NCBI GenBank assembly: GCA_019116785.1
Contig: DXAZ01000013.1
Location: 1-36,317 of the forward strand
DNA from: Candidatus Atopostipes pullistercoris
GTDB taxonomy: Bacteria; Bacillota; Bacilli; Lactobacillales; Carnobacteriaceae_A
Reading direction: 5' to 3'
DNA: 36,317 nucleotides
Below the pieces are notes generated by a model. That model made no database searches, was not told where the DNA came from, and was given only the letters and a program-made list of their open reading frames with translations. Position numbers and translations under genes: made by a program. Each line of letters opens with the position of its first letter. Position 1 is the first letter of the stretch. Below are positions 20,686 through 28,157 of this stretch, piece by piece.

Positions 20686-22079
20686 AATCTATTATCAAAA
20701 GTGAACATGTTTCATTTCAATATTTACATAGTAAGGCTCCTTTTTTAAAAGATATTCATTTTGAAGTGAAACCAGGAGAATGTATTCTCATTTGTGGAGC
20801 GAGTGGCAGTGGGAAAACTTCTTTTTCAAGATTGTTAAACGGTATTAGCCCTAATTATATAGAAGGTGAGTTAAAAGGGAATATACGTACTGCTGATTTA
20901 AAAGCAGGAGAAGCAAAGATAGAAGAGTACCTTCCAATTGTTGGAAGTGTCTTTCAAAATCCTAAAACACAACATTTTGCTGTAGATACAACCAGTGAGC
21001 TTGCTTTTCCTTTAGAAAATATTGGAGAAGATCCTGATAGTATTCGAAAACAAATTAATGAAAAGACAGATGCCTTTCAAATTTCCAATTTATTAGACCG
21101 TAATATTTTTGAACTATCAGGTGGTGAGAAACAACAAATAGCCTTTGTAGCAGCCAACATGTTGAATCCTAATATTTTAATTTTAGATGAAGTCACCAGT
21201 AATTTGGATCAAAAAGCGATAAATAAAATGACACAAATGGTGCAACAATTAAAAAGTAAAAATATGACGATTATAATTTTTGAACACCGTCTTTCATGGG
21301 CAAAAGATGTTGTCGATCGCTATGTTTTATTTGAAGATGGTAAAATAATAAATGAATGGTCTGCTTTTGAATTCAATGAAATGACGAATGAAGAGCTCCA
21401 TCACCTTGGTTTACGTTCAATGAATTTATCATCGTATCGAAAAAAGATCCAAGAAAAAAGAAGTCCATTAACTGATAACAAAAAGAGTATATTACAAACG
21501 AAAGATTTAGAGATTGGTTATTCAAATCGAAAAGTTTTATCCAAGCTAAATTTAAATTTCCACTCAAACAATATTACCGGATTAATGGGGGCTAATGGAA
21601 CAGGAAAATCCACTTTAGCAAACACATTAACAGGATTACAAGAACCCATTTCAGGAGAAGTTTTGTGGAATGGAGAAAAGATAACATCCAAACAATTAAT
21701 CAAAAAAAGTTTTCTCGTGATGCAAGATATGAATTACCAACTTTTTAGTGATTCAGTTGAAGATGAAATTCTTTTGGGCTCTAAATATCCCAATAATTTA
21801 GATGAGGTAGTTGAAACGTTAAACTTAACTCCTTATCAAAAAAGACATCCAATGAGTTTGTCTGAAGGACAAAAGCAAAGAGTGGCCATTGCTTCAGCCA
21901 TTCTATCGGGTAAAGAAATCCTCATTTTTGATGAGCCTACAAGTGGACTAGATTATTTACATATGAAACGTTTTGGACAGTTATTAGAGAGATTAAAAAC
22001 AAAACAACGCGTTATTATTGTCATCACACATGATGAAGAACTGGCTGCAGAGTGGTGTGACTCGATTATTAAATTATAA
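20682..22079 (+). CDS. ECF transporter fused double ATPase (A-A')
   Basis: A 465-residue protein with two complete ABC ATPase domains in one chain, in place of separate EcfA and EcfA'. Domain 1 (about 1-235) has GASGSGKTS, LSGGEKQQ, LILDEVTSNLD and FEHRLS. Domain 2 (about 262-465) has GANGTGKST, LSEGQKQRV, LIFDEPTSGLD and THDEE. Domain 1's Walker B is followed by Val in place of the usual Pro. It provides the ATP-driven power stroke for the S and T subunits. A terminator follows, closing a three-gene unit. Confidence 0.9.
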   Translation: MKSIIKSEHVSFQYLHSKAPFLKDIHFEVKPGECILICGASGSGKTSFSRLLNGISPNYIEGELKGNIRTADLKAGEAKIEEYLPIVGSVFQNPKTQHFAVDTTSELAFPLENIGEDPDSIRKQINEKTDAFQISNLLDRNIFELSGGEKQQIAFVAANMLNPNILILDEVTSNLDQKAINKMTQMVQQLKSKNMTIIIFEHRLSWAKDVVDRYVLFEDGKIINEWSAFEFNEMTNEELHHLGLRSMNLSSYRKKIQEKRSPLTDNKKSILQTKDLEIGYSNRKVLSKLNLNFHSNNITGLMGANGTGKSTLANTLTGLQEPISGEVLWNGEKITSKQLIKKSFLVMQDMNYQLFSDSVEDEILLGSKYPNNLDEVVETLNLTPYQKRHPMSLSEGQKQRVAIASAILSGKEILIFDEPTSGLDYLHMKRFGQLLERLKTKQRVIIVITHDEELAAEWCDSIIKL

Positions 22080-22094
22080 AATAAATTGTATTTT

Positions 22095-22125
22095 AAGGCA
22101 TTGATCATCCTCAATGTCTTTTTTT
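22095..22125 (+). terminator. Intrinsic terminator
   Basis: AAGGCATTGA (22095-22104) pairs with TCAATGTCTT (22111-22120, one G-U) and runs into seven Ts, ending the ECF operon. Confidence 0.85.
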
Positions 22126-22210
22126 GAATATAAACAATATTAATTGTATGGACTATCCTATTATTGCTAGTATTGAGTTAAATATATTAAGAATAAGGAG
22201 AGTGAATATA

Positions 22211-22951
22211 GTGGGAAAACTTGCTGAACAAGTCGCTTTAATATATGGTGGAACTTCCGGGCTAGGAGAAGCTACTGCAAAATTATTTGCAAAAGAAGGA
22301 GCTAAAGTGGCCATTGCTGGAAGATCAGTTGAACGTGGCAATAAGATCGTCCAAGAGATTAACAATAATGGTGGAGAGGCAATATTTGTAAAAGTTGATC
22401 TAATGGATGGAGAACAGACTAGACGCTCTGTTCAAGATACAGTGGATGCTTTTGGTACGATTGACATTTTATATAATGGAGCAGGAATATTAGATAAATA
22501 TGAAGATATTGTCCATACAAGTGAAGATACATTTGACTCAGTTATAAACCTTAATCTTAAGGCAGTCTTTAATACTACAAAAGAAGTTATGCCAATATTG
22601 ATGGAGAAAGGGCGAGGGACCATAATTAATATAGGTTCTCAAGGAAGTAAGTTTGCAGGGGTTGGCGGTATTAGCTATGTATCAAGTAAACATGCGCTGG
22701 TAGGCTTTACAAAACAATTAGCTTATGACTATGGACCCAAAGGAATAAAAGCAAATTTATTAGCCCCAGGTTATATTGATACACCAATGACAGAAGATGT
22801 AGAAGAAAAACGTCTACAAGAAATACCAAACCAAAGAGCAGGAAAACCCGAAGAAGTAGCAAAATTAGCATTATTCTTAGCCTCAGAAGATTCAAACTAT
22901 ATGAATGGTACAGAAGTGTATATGGATGGTGGCTGGACCGTCGGACGATGA
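22211..22951 (+). CDS. Short-chain dehydrogenase/reductase
   Basis: A classical 246-residue SDR. The cofactor loop GGTSGLGEATA and the segment AGRSVERG (Arg after the second strand) suggest NADP preference. The catalytic set is Ser (INIGSQGS), Tyr and Lys (YVSSKHAL), with NGAG for the NNAG motif and APGYIDTPM after it. The substrate is unknown. The likely start is the GTG at 22211, ten bases after GGAG. Translating from the ATG at 22124 would add 29 residues with no ribosome site and overlap the ECF terminator. It is probably a single-gene unit. Confidence 0.85.
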   Translation: MGKLAEQVALIYGGTSGLGEATAKLFAKEGAKVAIAGRSVERGNKIVQEINNNGGEAIFVKVDLMDGEQTRRSVQDTVDAFGTIDILYNGAGILDKYEDIVHTSEDTFDSVINLNLKAVFNTTKEVMPILMEKGRGTIINIGSQGSKFAGVGGISYVSSKHALVGFTKQLAYDYGPKGIKANLLAPGYIDTPMTEDVEEKRLQEIPNQRAGKPEEVAKLALFLASEDSNYMNGTEVYMDGGWTVGR

Positions 22952-22965
22952 CGAGAAGTTTAGTG

Positions 22966-23000
22966 AAGAACTTGAGACTAAAATCTCAGGTTCTTTTTTA
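22966..23000 (+). terminator. Intrinsic terminator
   Basis: AAGAACTTGAGA (22966-22977) pairs with TCTCAGGTTCTT (22984-22995, one wobble) and ends in a T-run. Confidence 0.9.
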
Positions 23001-23040
23001 CATATTTTACGATTTTTCTAATAAAAATCTCCTTTTGTAA

Positions 23041-23058
23041 TTGTTATTATATTCACAA
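23041..23058 (+). promoter_or_regulatory. Rex operator, distal
   Basis: TTGTTATTATATTCACAA fits the Rex consensus TTGTGA-N6-TCACAA with one mismatch. It lies about 140 bases before the adhE -35. It borders an inverted repeat, ACAAACTTT/AAAGTTTGT (23055-23063 with 23073-23081). Confidence 0.6.
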
Positions 23059-23160
23059 ACTTTGGTATAACAAAAGTTTGTCATCGCTTGTTTATTATTA
23101 ATTAAGTTCACAAACATTATATTAATATGTTTTCATATATATAATGAATACGTTTTCACT

Positions 23161-23178
23161 TTGTTAAAAGTTTCACAA
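23161..23178 (+). promoter_or_regulatory. Rex operator, proximal
   Basis: TTGTTAAAAGTTTCACAA has the same single mismatch from the Rex consensus as the distal site and ends six bases before the adhE -35. Rex leaves such sites when NADH rises, which would raise adhE expression. Confidence 0.7.
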
Positions 23179-23183
23179 AAGAC

Positions 23184-23212
23184 TTTACTTTTTATTTTTT
23201 CATGCTTATAAT
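23184..23212 (+). promoter_or_regulatory. adhE promoter
   Basis: TTTACT (23184-23189) and TATAAT (23207-23212), 17 bases apart. The start falls near 23219, about 37 bases before the ATG. Confidence 0.65.
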
Positions 23213-23255
23213 GTATTTGAATTAATCAATAAAGATTATTAAAGGAGATGCAAAA

Positions 23256-25895
23256 ATGGTTGAAAAAGTAAAAGAGCCAGAAATTTCTGTAGTAGATAAT
23301 ATTGATAAATTGGTCCAAAAAGGATCCAAAGCACTGGAAAAATTTAGAGATTATAACCAGGAAGAAGTAGATTATATTGTAGCAAAAGCTTCAGTAGCTG
23401 CTTTAGAACAACACGGAAAATTAGCTAAGTTAGCCATCGATGAAACAAAACGCGGAGTTTTTGAAGATAAAGCCACTAAAAACTTATTTGCCTGTGAACA
23501 TGTGATTAATAATATGCGACATTTAAAAACCGTTGGAATCATTGAAGAGGATGAAGTAAATGGTATTACAACAATAGCTGATCCATTAGGGGTTATCTGT
23601 GGAATTACACCAACTACAAACCCTACTTCTACAACAATTTTTAAATCTCTCATTGCTTTAAAAACACGTAATCCAATTATCTTTTCTTTTCACCCATCTG
23701 CTATTAAATGTTCAATAGCTGCAGCAGAAATAGTATATGAAGCAGCCATTAAAGCAGGAGCTCCAAAAGATTGTATTCAATGGATTGAAAAACCATCAAT
23801 CGAAGCAACTAATGCTTTGATGAACCATGAAGATATTGCAACGATTCTTGCAACAGGTGGAAATGCGATGGTGAAAGCTGCTTACTCTTGTGGTAAACCC
23901 GCCCTTGGAGTTGGTGCAGGAAATGTACCGGCTTATGTTGAAAAAACATGTAATATTCCACAAGCTGCTCATGATATTGTAATGAGTAAATCTTTTGATA
24001 ATGGTATGGTTTGTGCTTCTGAATCTGGCGCAATTATTGATAAAGAAATTTATAAAGATTTTGTTAATGAATTGAAAACTTATCACACTTATATTGTAAG
24101 TGCTGAAGAAAAAACACTTCTTGAAAAATATGTCTTTGGAGCAACCGCTAATAGTTCTCAAGCAAAAAATGCGAAACTAAATCCTGATGTTGTTGGTATG
24201 AATGCAACAGAAATTGCCAAAAATGCTGGTTTTGAAGTTCCAAATGGTACAAGTATTTTAGGTGTAGAAATCAAAGAAATTGGAGAAAGAGAACCTATGT
24301 CTCGTGAAAAATTATCTCCAATTCTAGGACTATACAAAGCAAAATCACAAAAAGACGGAATTGAAAATGCGAAAAAAATGGTAGAATTCCATGGTTTAGG
24401 GCACTCAGCCTCTATTCATACCGCAGACGAAGAATTATCAAAAAAATACGGTGATGAAGTAAAAGCTATTCGTATAATCTGGAATTCACCTTCTACTTTT
24501 GGAGGAATTGGAGACGTTTATAATGCCTTTGAACCTTCTTTAACCTTAGGATGCGGTTCATACGGAAGTAATTCAGTGGGGGGTAACGTCAACGCTCACC
24601 ATCTTCTCAATATTAAAAAAGTAGGGAGACGTAGAAATAATATGCAATGGTTTAGAGTACCTTCTCGAATTTATTTTGAACGTGATTCAATTCAATACTT
24701 GCAAAAAATGCGTAATGTTGAAAAGGTTATGATAGTTACAGATAATGCAATGGTTGAATTAGGATTTGTAGACCGTATTATTGAACAGTTACATTTAAGA
24801 AGAAACAAAGTTATTTATCATATCTTTAATGATGTTGAACCTGACCCAGATATTAAAACTGTTCGTAAAGGTGCAGAAGCCATGCATGAATTTCAACCGG
24901 ATACTATTATTGCATTAGGTGGAGGTTCTCCAATTGACGCGGCTAAAGCGATGTGGTTATTCTATGAACAACCTCAAATTGATTTTAATGATTTAGTACA
25001 GAAATTTATGGATATACGTAAACGTGCTTTCCGTTTCCCATTACTAGGTGAAAAAGCTAAATTTGTAGGTATTCCTACAACTTCTGGTACAGGTTCAGAA
25101 GTGACACCATTTGCTGTAATTTCTGATAGAGAAAATAATATGAAATATCCTTTAACAGATTATGCATTAACTCCAACAATTGCAATTGTTGATCCATCAT
25201 TTGTTATGACAGTTCCAGCAAACGTGGCAGCAGATACTGGTATGGATGTTTTAACTCATGCGATGGAAGCTTATGTCAGTACAATGGGAAATGATTATAC
25301 GGATGGATTAGCGTTACAAGCAATCAAACTTGTATTTGAAAATCTAGAACAATCGGTTAAAGTAGGAGATTTTGAATCCCGTGAGAAAATGCATAACGCT
25401 TCAACTATTGCGGGTATGGCCTTTGCTAGTGCCTTCTTAGGAATATCTCACTCCATGGCTCATAAACTTGGTGGAGTTTTCCATACCGTTCATGGTGCAA
25501 CAAACGCTGCTCTCTTACCGTATGTTATTCGTTATAATGGAACTCGTCCTTCTAAAACATCTAATTGGCCTAAATACAATACTTACCGTGCAGATGTTCA
25601 TTATCAAGAAATTGCTAAAGTATTAGGTTTACCAAGCGAAACACCTGAAGAAGGAGTGGCTTCATTAGCTCAAGCCGTTTATGATTTAGGTAAAAAGATT
25701 GGTGTTAAAATGAGTTTTAAAGAACAAGGCTTAGATAAAGATGAATATATGTCAAAAATTTCTGAAATTGCTTATTTAGCTTACGAAGACCAATGTACAC
25801 CATGTAATCCACGTTTGGCTTTAGTGAGTGATATGGAAGAAATTTTAGCAGATGCTTACTATGGTTATGAAAAACAACCAGGAAGAATTAAATAA
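23256..25895 (+). CDS. adhE: Bifunctional acetaldehyde-CoA/alcohol dehydrogenase
   Basis: An 879-residue AdhE that reduces acetyl-CoA to acetaldehyde and then ethanol, using two NADH, in mixed-acid fermentation; it forms filaments (spirosomes) in relatives. The N-terminal aldehyde dehydrogenase half has its catalytic cysteine at Cys253 (DNGMVCASE). The C-terminal iron-type alcohol dehydrogenase half has the NAD loop ALGGGSPIDAAKAMW and metal ligands Asp664, His668, His732 and His746, the last in HTVHGATN. Length is normal and both halves look intact. The ATG follows AAAGGAG. Two Rex-like operators upstream fit induction when NADH accumulates, and the strong terminator after it makes it monocistronic. 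Confidence 0.96.
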   Translation: MVEKVKEPEISVVDNIDKLVQKGSKALEKFRDYNQEEVDYIVAKASVAALEQHGKLAKLAIDETKRGVFEDKATKNLFACEHVINNMRHLKTVGIIEEDEVNGITTIADPLGVICGITPTTNPTSTTIFKSLIALKTRNPIIFSFHPSAIKCSIAAAEIVYEAAIKAGAPKDCIQWIEKPSIEATNALMNHEDIATILATGGNAMVKAAYSCGKPALGVGAGNVPAYVEKTCNIPQAAHDIVMSKSFDNGMVCASESGAIIDKEIYKDFVNELKTYHTYIVSAEEKTLLEKYVFGATANSSQAKNAKLNPDVVGMNATEIAKNAGFEVPNGTSILGVEIKEIGEREPMSREKLSPILGLYKAKSQKDGIENAKKMVEFHGLGHSASIHTADEELSKKYGDEVKAIRIIWNSPSTFGGIGDVYNAFEPSLTLGCGSYGSNSVGGNVNAHHLLNIKKVGRRRNNMQWFRVPSRIYFERDSIQYLQKMRNVEKVMIVTDNAMVELGFVDRIIEQLHLRRNKVIYHIFNDVEPDPDIKTVRKGAEAMHEFQPDTIIALGGGSPIDAAKAMWLFYEQPQIDFNDLVQKFMDIRKRAFRFPLLGEKAKFVGIPTTSGTGSEVTPFAVISDRENNMKYPLTDYALTPTIAIVDPSFVMTVPANVAADTGMDVLTHAMEAYVSTMGNDYTDGLALQAIKLVFENLEQSVKVGDFESREKMHNASTIAGMAFASAFLGISHSMAHKLGGVFHTVHGATNAALLPYVIRYNGTRPSKTSNWPKYNTYRADVHYQEIAKVLGLPSETPEEGVASLAQAVYDLGKKIGVKMSFKEQGLDKDEYMSKISEIAYLAYEDQCTPCNPRLALVSDMEEILADAYYGYEKQPGRIK

Positions 25896-25921
25896 GTTAA
25901 TTATTAAATTTAATTCATACA

Positions 25922-25958
25922 GCCCCTTTATTTTAAACCAATAAAGGGGCATTTTTTT
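25922..25958 (+). terminator. Strong intrinsic terminator
   Basis: A perfect 11-bp stem, GCCCCTTTATT (25922-25932) with AATAAAGGGGC (25940-25950), is followed by a T-run. Confidence 0.95.
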
Positions 25959-25982
25959 AAAAGAATGAATGATTAAAATAAT

Positions 25983-26011
25983 TTGAAATATGTGAATTTA
26001 CATGTTAAATT
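25983..26011 (+). promoter_or_regulatory. Promoter of the Msr-like ABC-F gene and its leader
   Basis: TTGAAA (25983-25988), 17 bases, then TGT plus TAAATT (26006-26011) as an extended -10. The start is expected near 26018, just before the leader ORF's ribosome site, so transcripts would carry a leader of about 295 bases. Confidence 0.55.
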
Positions 26012-26041
26012 ACAGATAGATAAAAAAGGAGAGGTATATAG

Positions 26042-26068
26042 ATGTTAGCTTCAATAAGATTACGTTAA
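26042..26068 (+). CDS. Leader peptide MLASIRLR (putative macrolide-arrest peptide)
   Basis: An eight-codon ORF with a strong ribosome site (AAGGAGAGG, 26026-26034, seven bases before the ATG) opens the leader of the Msr-like ABC-F gene. Its last three residues, Arg6-Leu7-Arg8, form the RLR (+X+) motif at which macrolide-bound ribosomes stall. The ErmD leader (MTHSMRLR at its start) has Ser4 and Arg6-Leu7-Arg8 in the same register. Codons 5-7 of this ORF form one arm of a hairpin that the stalled ribosome would block. The peptide itself is probably only a sensor. Confidence 0.75.
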   Translation: MLASIRLR

Positions 26069-26220
26069 GAATGGCAATAAAAAGCAGTTCAATCTTATCG
26101 ATTAGATTGGCTTATTTGTCATGCTTAAAAAATCTTTATTGGGCGATATATCTATTAATAGTAATTCTTCTGGAGTAGAGGGAATTTATCTATTTGCGTA
26201 CCCAAAATATGATTATTTTT
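26053..26220 (+). promoter_or_regulatory. Ribosome-mediated attenuator: sensor and antiterminator segments
   Basis: Segment 1 (26054-26061, ATAAGATT, inside the leader ORF) pairs perfectly with segment 2 (26091-26098, AATCTTAT). Segment 2, extended to 26089-26100 (TCAATCTTATCG), can instead pair with 26233-26246 (CGATAAGACTTTGA) by 12 bp with a two-base bulge. GGCTT (26109-26113) can pair with AAGCC (26229-26233). That second pairing destroys the terminator. A ribosome stalled at Leu7/Arg8 would cover segment 1 and free segment 2. Bases 26114-26220 hold further short stems (for example CTATT/AATAG) but no other recognised gene. Confidence 0.7.
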
Positions 26221-26258
26221 GCAGATTAAAGCCGATAAGACTTTGACCTGCATTTTTT
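26221..26258 (+). terminator. Attenuator terminator before the Msr-like gene
   Basis: GCAGATTAAAG (26221-26231) pairs with CTTTGACCTGC (26241-26251), with one A-C mismatch and one wobble; the loop is CCGATAAGA, and six Ts follow. The loop bases are exactly those complementary to the upstream antiterminator segment. Confidence 0.85.
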
Positions 26259-26312
26259 ATTGCCTAACTGAGTTGATTAAGAAGGAATAATAAAATGCAG
26301 GAGGAATTATAA

Positions 26313-27785
26313 ATGGAAAATCTTGTACTTGAATTAAATCATATTGAAAAGAGTTTTATGAGTAAAAATGTATTAACTATCGATTGTTTAAAAGTTTATG
26401 AAAACGAAAAAATTGGCATTATTGGAGGAAATGGAGAAGGGAAATCAACGCTGCTCAATTTAATTGCTGGTAAGTTATTCCCTGATAGTGGAAAGATCCA
26501 TCGAACCATTGATTTTGAATACTATGAGCAAATCAAAGAAAACATTAGACCCGATTATATGAAAATTGACCCAGAATATTTATCTCGTCTAGATGTGCCA
26601 GATCATAAAGTCGCACATTTGAGTGGTGGAGAACAGACGCGTTTACGACTCGCTGAATACTTTTCAACCTATCAATTTGGTCTTTTGATGGATGAACCAA
26701 CGACACATTTAGATACAGAAGGTATCCAATTTTTAGTGGATCAGCTAAAATATTATTATGGGACACTAATGGTAGTTAGCCATGACCGTTACTTTTTAGA
26801 TGAAGTGGTAGATACCATCTGGGAAGTAAAGGAAGGCAAAGTAACCGTATATCCGGGAAATTATTCTAGCTATCAACAACAAAAAGAACAAGAGCTCGTT
26901 GAACAACAGAACGCTTATGAGAAATTTACTAAAGAAAAATATCGTTTAGAAAAAGCAGCAAAAGAAAAACAAAAACATGCAGAAAAATTAACGAATATAA
27001 GCAAAAAACAGAAAAGTCGATCCGTGAAGCCGGATCGCTTATCTTCTTCAAAACAAAAAGATACCGTACAAAAGGCGGCTCATAAATCTGCTAAAGCGCT
27101 CCAAAAAAGAGCGGAACAATTAAAAACCGTTGAAAAAGTGGAAAACAATCGTTCCATTCAGTTCCCCGAACCAGAAAATTTACAGATGCATAATGATTTT
27201 CCAATTATAGGTCAGAAAGTCACGATTCAAAAAGGAGAAAAATGTCTATTTAATGAAGCAAATTTCCAATTTCCGTTAGAAAAACGGATTGGTATTGTAG
27301 GACCAAATGGATCTGGAAAATCTACTTTATTAGAGCACATTATCACAGATGGTGAAGGAATCACTTTGTCAAATAAAATTGTCTTTTCTGTTTATAAACA
27401 GATGGCTTACCAATTAGCTGAAGATAAAACAATATTAGAATTCTTGAAACAGGACACTCATATGAAAGAGTCTATTATTCGCAGTATTTTAAATAATCTA
27501 GGATTTTCTCAAACTGAAATTGTAAAAAAGCTTATCACAAATTTAAGTGGTGGAGAAGCTACTCGTTTAGTAATTGCGAAGTTATTTACAATCCCAAGTA
27601 ATATTTTAATCTTAGATGAACCAACAAATTTTATCGATGTGCAGACAATTGAAGCTCTAGAGGTTTTAGTAAAAAGTTATAAAGGAACTGTTTTATTTAC
27701 TTCCCATGATAAATATTTTGTAGAAAATGTAGCCGAACAAATTTGGCGAATAGAAGATCAGCAGTTGAAGCTGATTGAATATTAG
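26313..27785 (+). CDS. ABC-F ribosome-protection protein, Msr-like
   Basis: A soluble 490-residue ABC-F protein with two ATPase domains and no membrane segments; Msr(A), Msr(C) and Msr(D) are 487-492 residues. Domain 1 has GGNGEGKST, LSGGEQTRL and LLMDEPTTHLD; domain 2 has GPNGSGKST, LSGGEATRL and LILDEPTNFID. The long charged interdomain linker (about 185-285), which reaches the peptidyl-transferase centre in this family, contains the Msr-like stretches KYYYGTL, SHDRYFLDEV and SVKPDRLSSSKQK. It probably displaces macrolides (and perhaps streptogramin B) from the 50S subunit using ATP. The leader peptide with a macrolide-arrest motif supports that drug class independently. The start follows AGGAGG (26299-26304). 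Confidence 0.87.
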   Translation: MENLVLELNHIEKSFMSKNVLTIDCLKVYENEKIGIIGGNGEGKSTLLNLIAGKLFPDSGKIHRTIDFEYYEQIKENIRPDYMKIDPEYLSRLDVPDHKVAHLSGGEQTRLRLAEYFSTYQFGLLMDEPTTHLDTEGIQFLVDQLKYYYGTLMVVSHDRYFLDEVVDTIWEVKEGKVTVYPGNYSSYQQQKEQELVEQQNAYEKFTKEKYRLEKAAKEKQKHAEKLTNISKKQKSRSVKPDRLSSSKQKDTVQKAAHKSAKALQKRAEQLKTVEKVENNRSIQFPEPENLQMHNDFPIIGQKVTIQKGEKCLFNEANFQFPLEKRIGIVGPNGSGKSTLLEHIITDGEGITLSNKIVFSVYKQMAYQLAEDKTILEFLKQDTHMKESIIRSILNNLGFSQTEIVKKLITNLSGGEATRLVIAKLFTIPSNILILDEPTNFIDVQTIEALEVLVKSYKGTVLFTSHDKYFVENVAEQIWRIEDQQLKLIEY

Positions 27786-27814
27786 TAAGATAAAAGATTA
27801 GTTGAATATAAGAT

Positions 27815-27850
27815 AAAAGCCAATTCATCAATGAATGAATTGGTTTTTAT
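27815..27850 (+). terminator. Intrinsic terminator
   Basis: CCAATTCAT (27820-27828) pairs with ATGAATTGG (27835-27843), extended by A-U/G-U pairs into a T-run. It separates the two ABC-F genes. Confidence 0.85.
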
Positions 27851-27863
27851 TTTATAAGGGAAT

Positions 27864-27892
27864 TTGACAAAAACGATTTCACATGGTACTTT
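27864..27892 (+). promoter_or_regulatory. Promoter of the VmlR-like gene
   Basis: A perfect TTGACA (27864-27869), a 17-base spacer and an extended -10 (TGG then TACTTT, 27887-27892). The start near 27899 gives a leader of about 260 bases. Confidence 0.7.
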
Positions 27893-27931
27893 ATAACCAA
27901 CTTATATAGAAAAGAGGGCAAAATTAAAACG

Positions 27932-27943
27932 ATGCGCAACTAA
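27932..27943 (+). CDS. Tripeptide leader ORF (Met-Arg-Asn)
   Basis: ATG CGC AAC TAA lies 13 bases after AGAGGG (27913-27918). The spacing is longer than ideal, so translation is uncertain. It ends two bases before segment 1 of the attenuator, exactly where a stalled ribosome would mask that segment. Short leader ORFs are known upstream of drug-induced ABC-F genes in Firmicutes such as Listeria lmo0919. Confidence 0.5.
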   Translation: MRN

Positions 27944-27944
27944 T

Positions 27945-28100
27945 CCTATTTTTCCAAGAAATAGAGATAAATAAAATTTTGACTACGGCATTCGTATGTC
28001 TTATTTTATTCTATCTATTTTGTCGAACTGGAATAATGGGGGTAGGGGCAGACTCTATATTTTTAAGTATAGATATCTTTAATTTGCCGAAGCTTAGTGT
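27945..28100 (+). promoter_or_regulatory. Attenuator of the VmlR-like gene: competing helices
   Basis: Segment 1 (27945-27955, CCTATTTTTCC) pairs with segment 2 (28030-28040, GGAATAATGGG) at ten of eleven positions. It encloses a long hairpin (27965-28016, apical stem GACTACG with CGTATGTC and loop GCATT). Segment 2, read as 28033-28043, alternatively pairs by 11 bp (two wobbles) with 28101-28111, which includes the terminator's 5' arm. Inside that helix GGCA/TGCC (28047-28050 with 28085-28088) and TCTATA/TATAGA (28054-28059 with 28068-28073) stack neatly. A ribosome held at the Met-Arg-Asn ORF would block segment 1 and favour antitermination. Confidence 0.65.
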
Positions 28101-28130
28101 GCTCCCATTATGAATGAGGGGCTATTTTTT
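28101..28130 (+). terminator. Attenuator terminator before the VmlR-like gene
   Basis: GCTCCCATT (28101-28109) pairs with AATGAGGGGC (28113-28122, one bulged A, one wobble), followed by TATTTTTT. It ends 15 bases before the AGGAGG of the gene. Confidence 0.8.
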
Positions 28131-28157
28131 ATGCCTCCAGATTTTAGGAGGAATTTT

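Noticed and set aside
26295-26312. Mini-ORF Met-Gln-Glu-Glu-Leu before the Msr-like gene
   Set aside because: Its codons are the ribosome site of the main gene and it has no site of its own.
28036-28113. A 25-codon ORF inside the VmlR-type leader as a sensor peptide
   Set aside because: No ribosome site precedes it, and its first codons form the antiterminator segment.
28110-28157. Sixteen-residue N-terminal extension of the VmlR-like protein
   Set aside because: The ATG is the loop of the attenuator terminator; a perfect AGGAGG supports the ATG at 28158.
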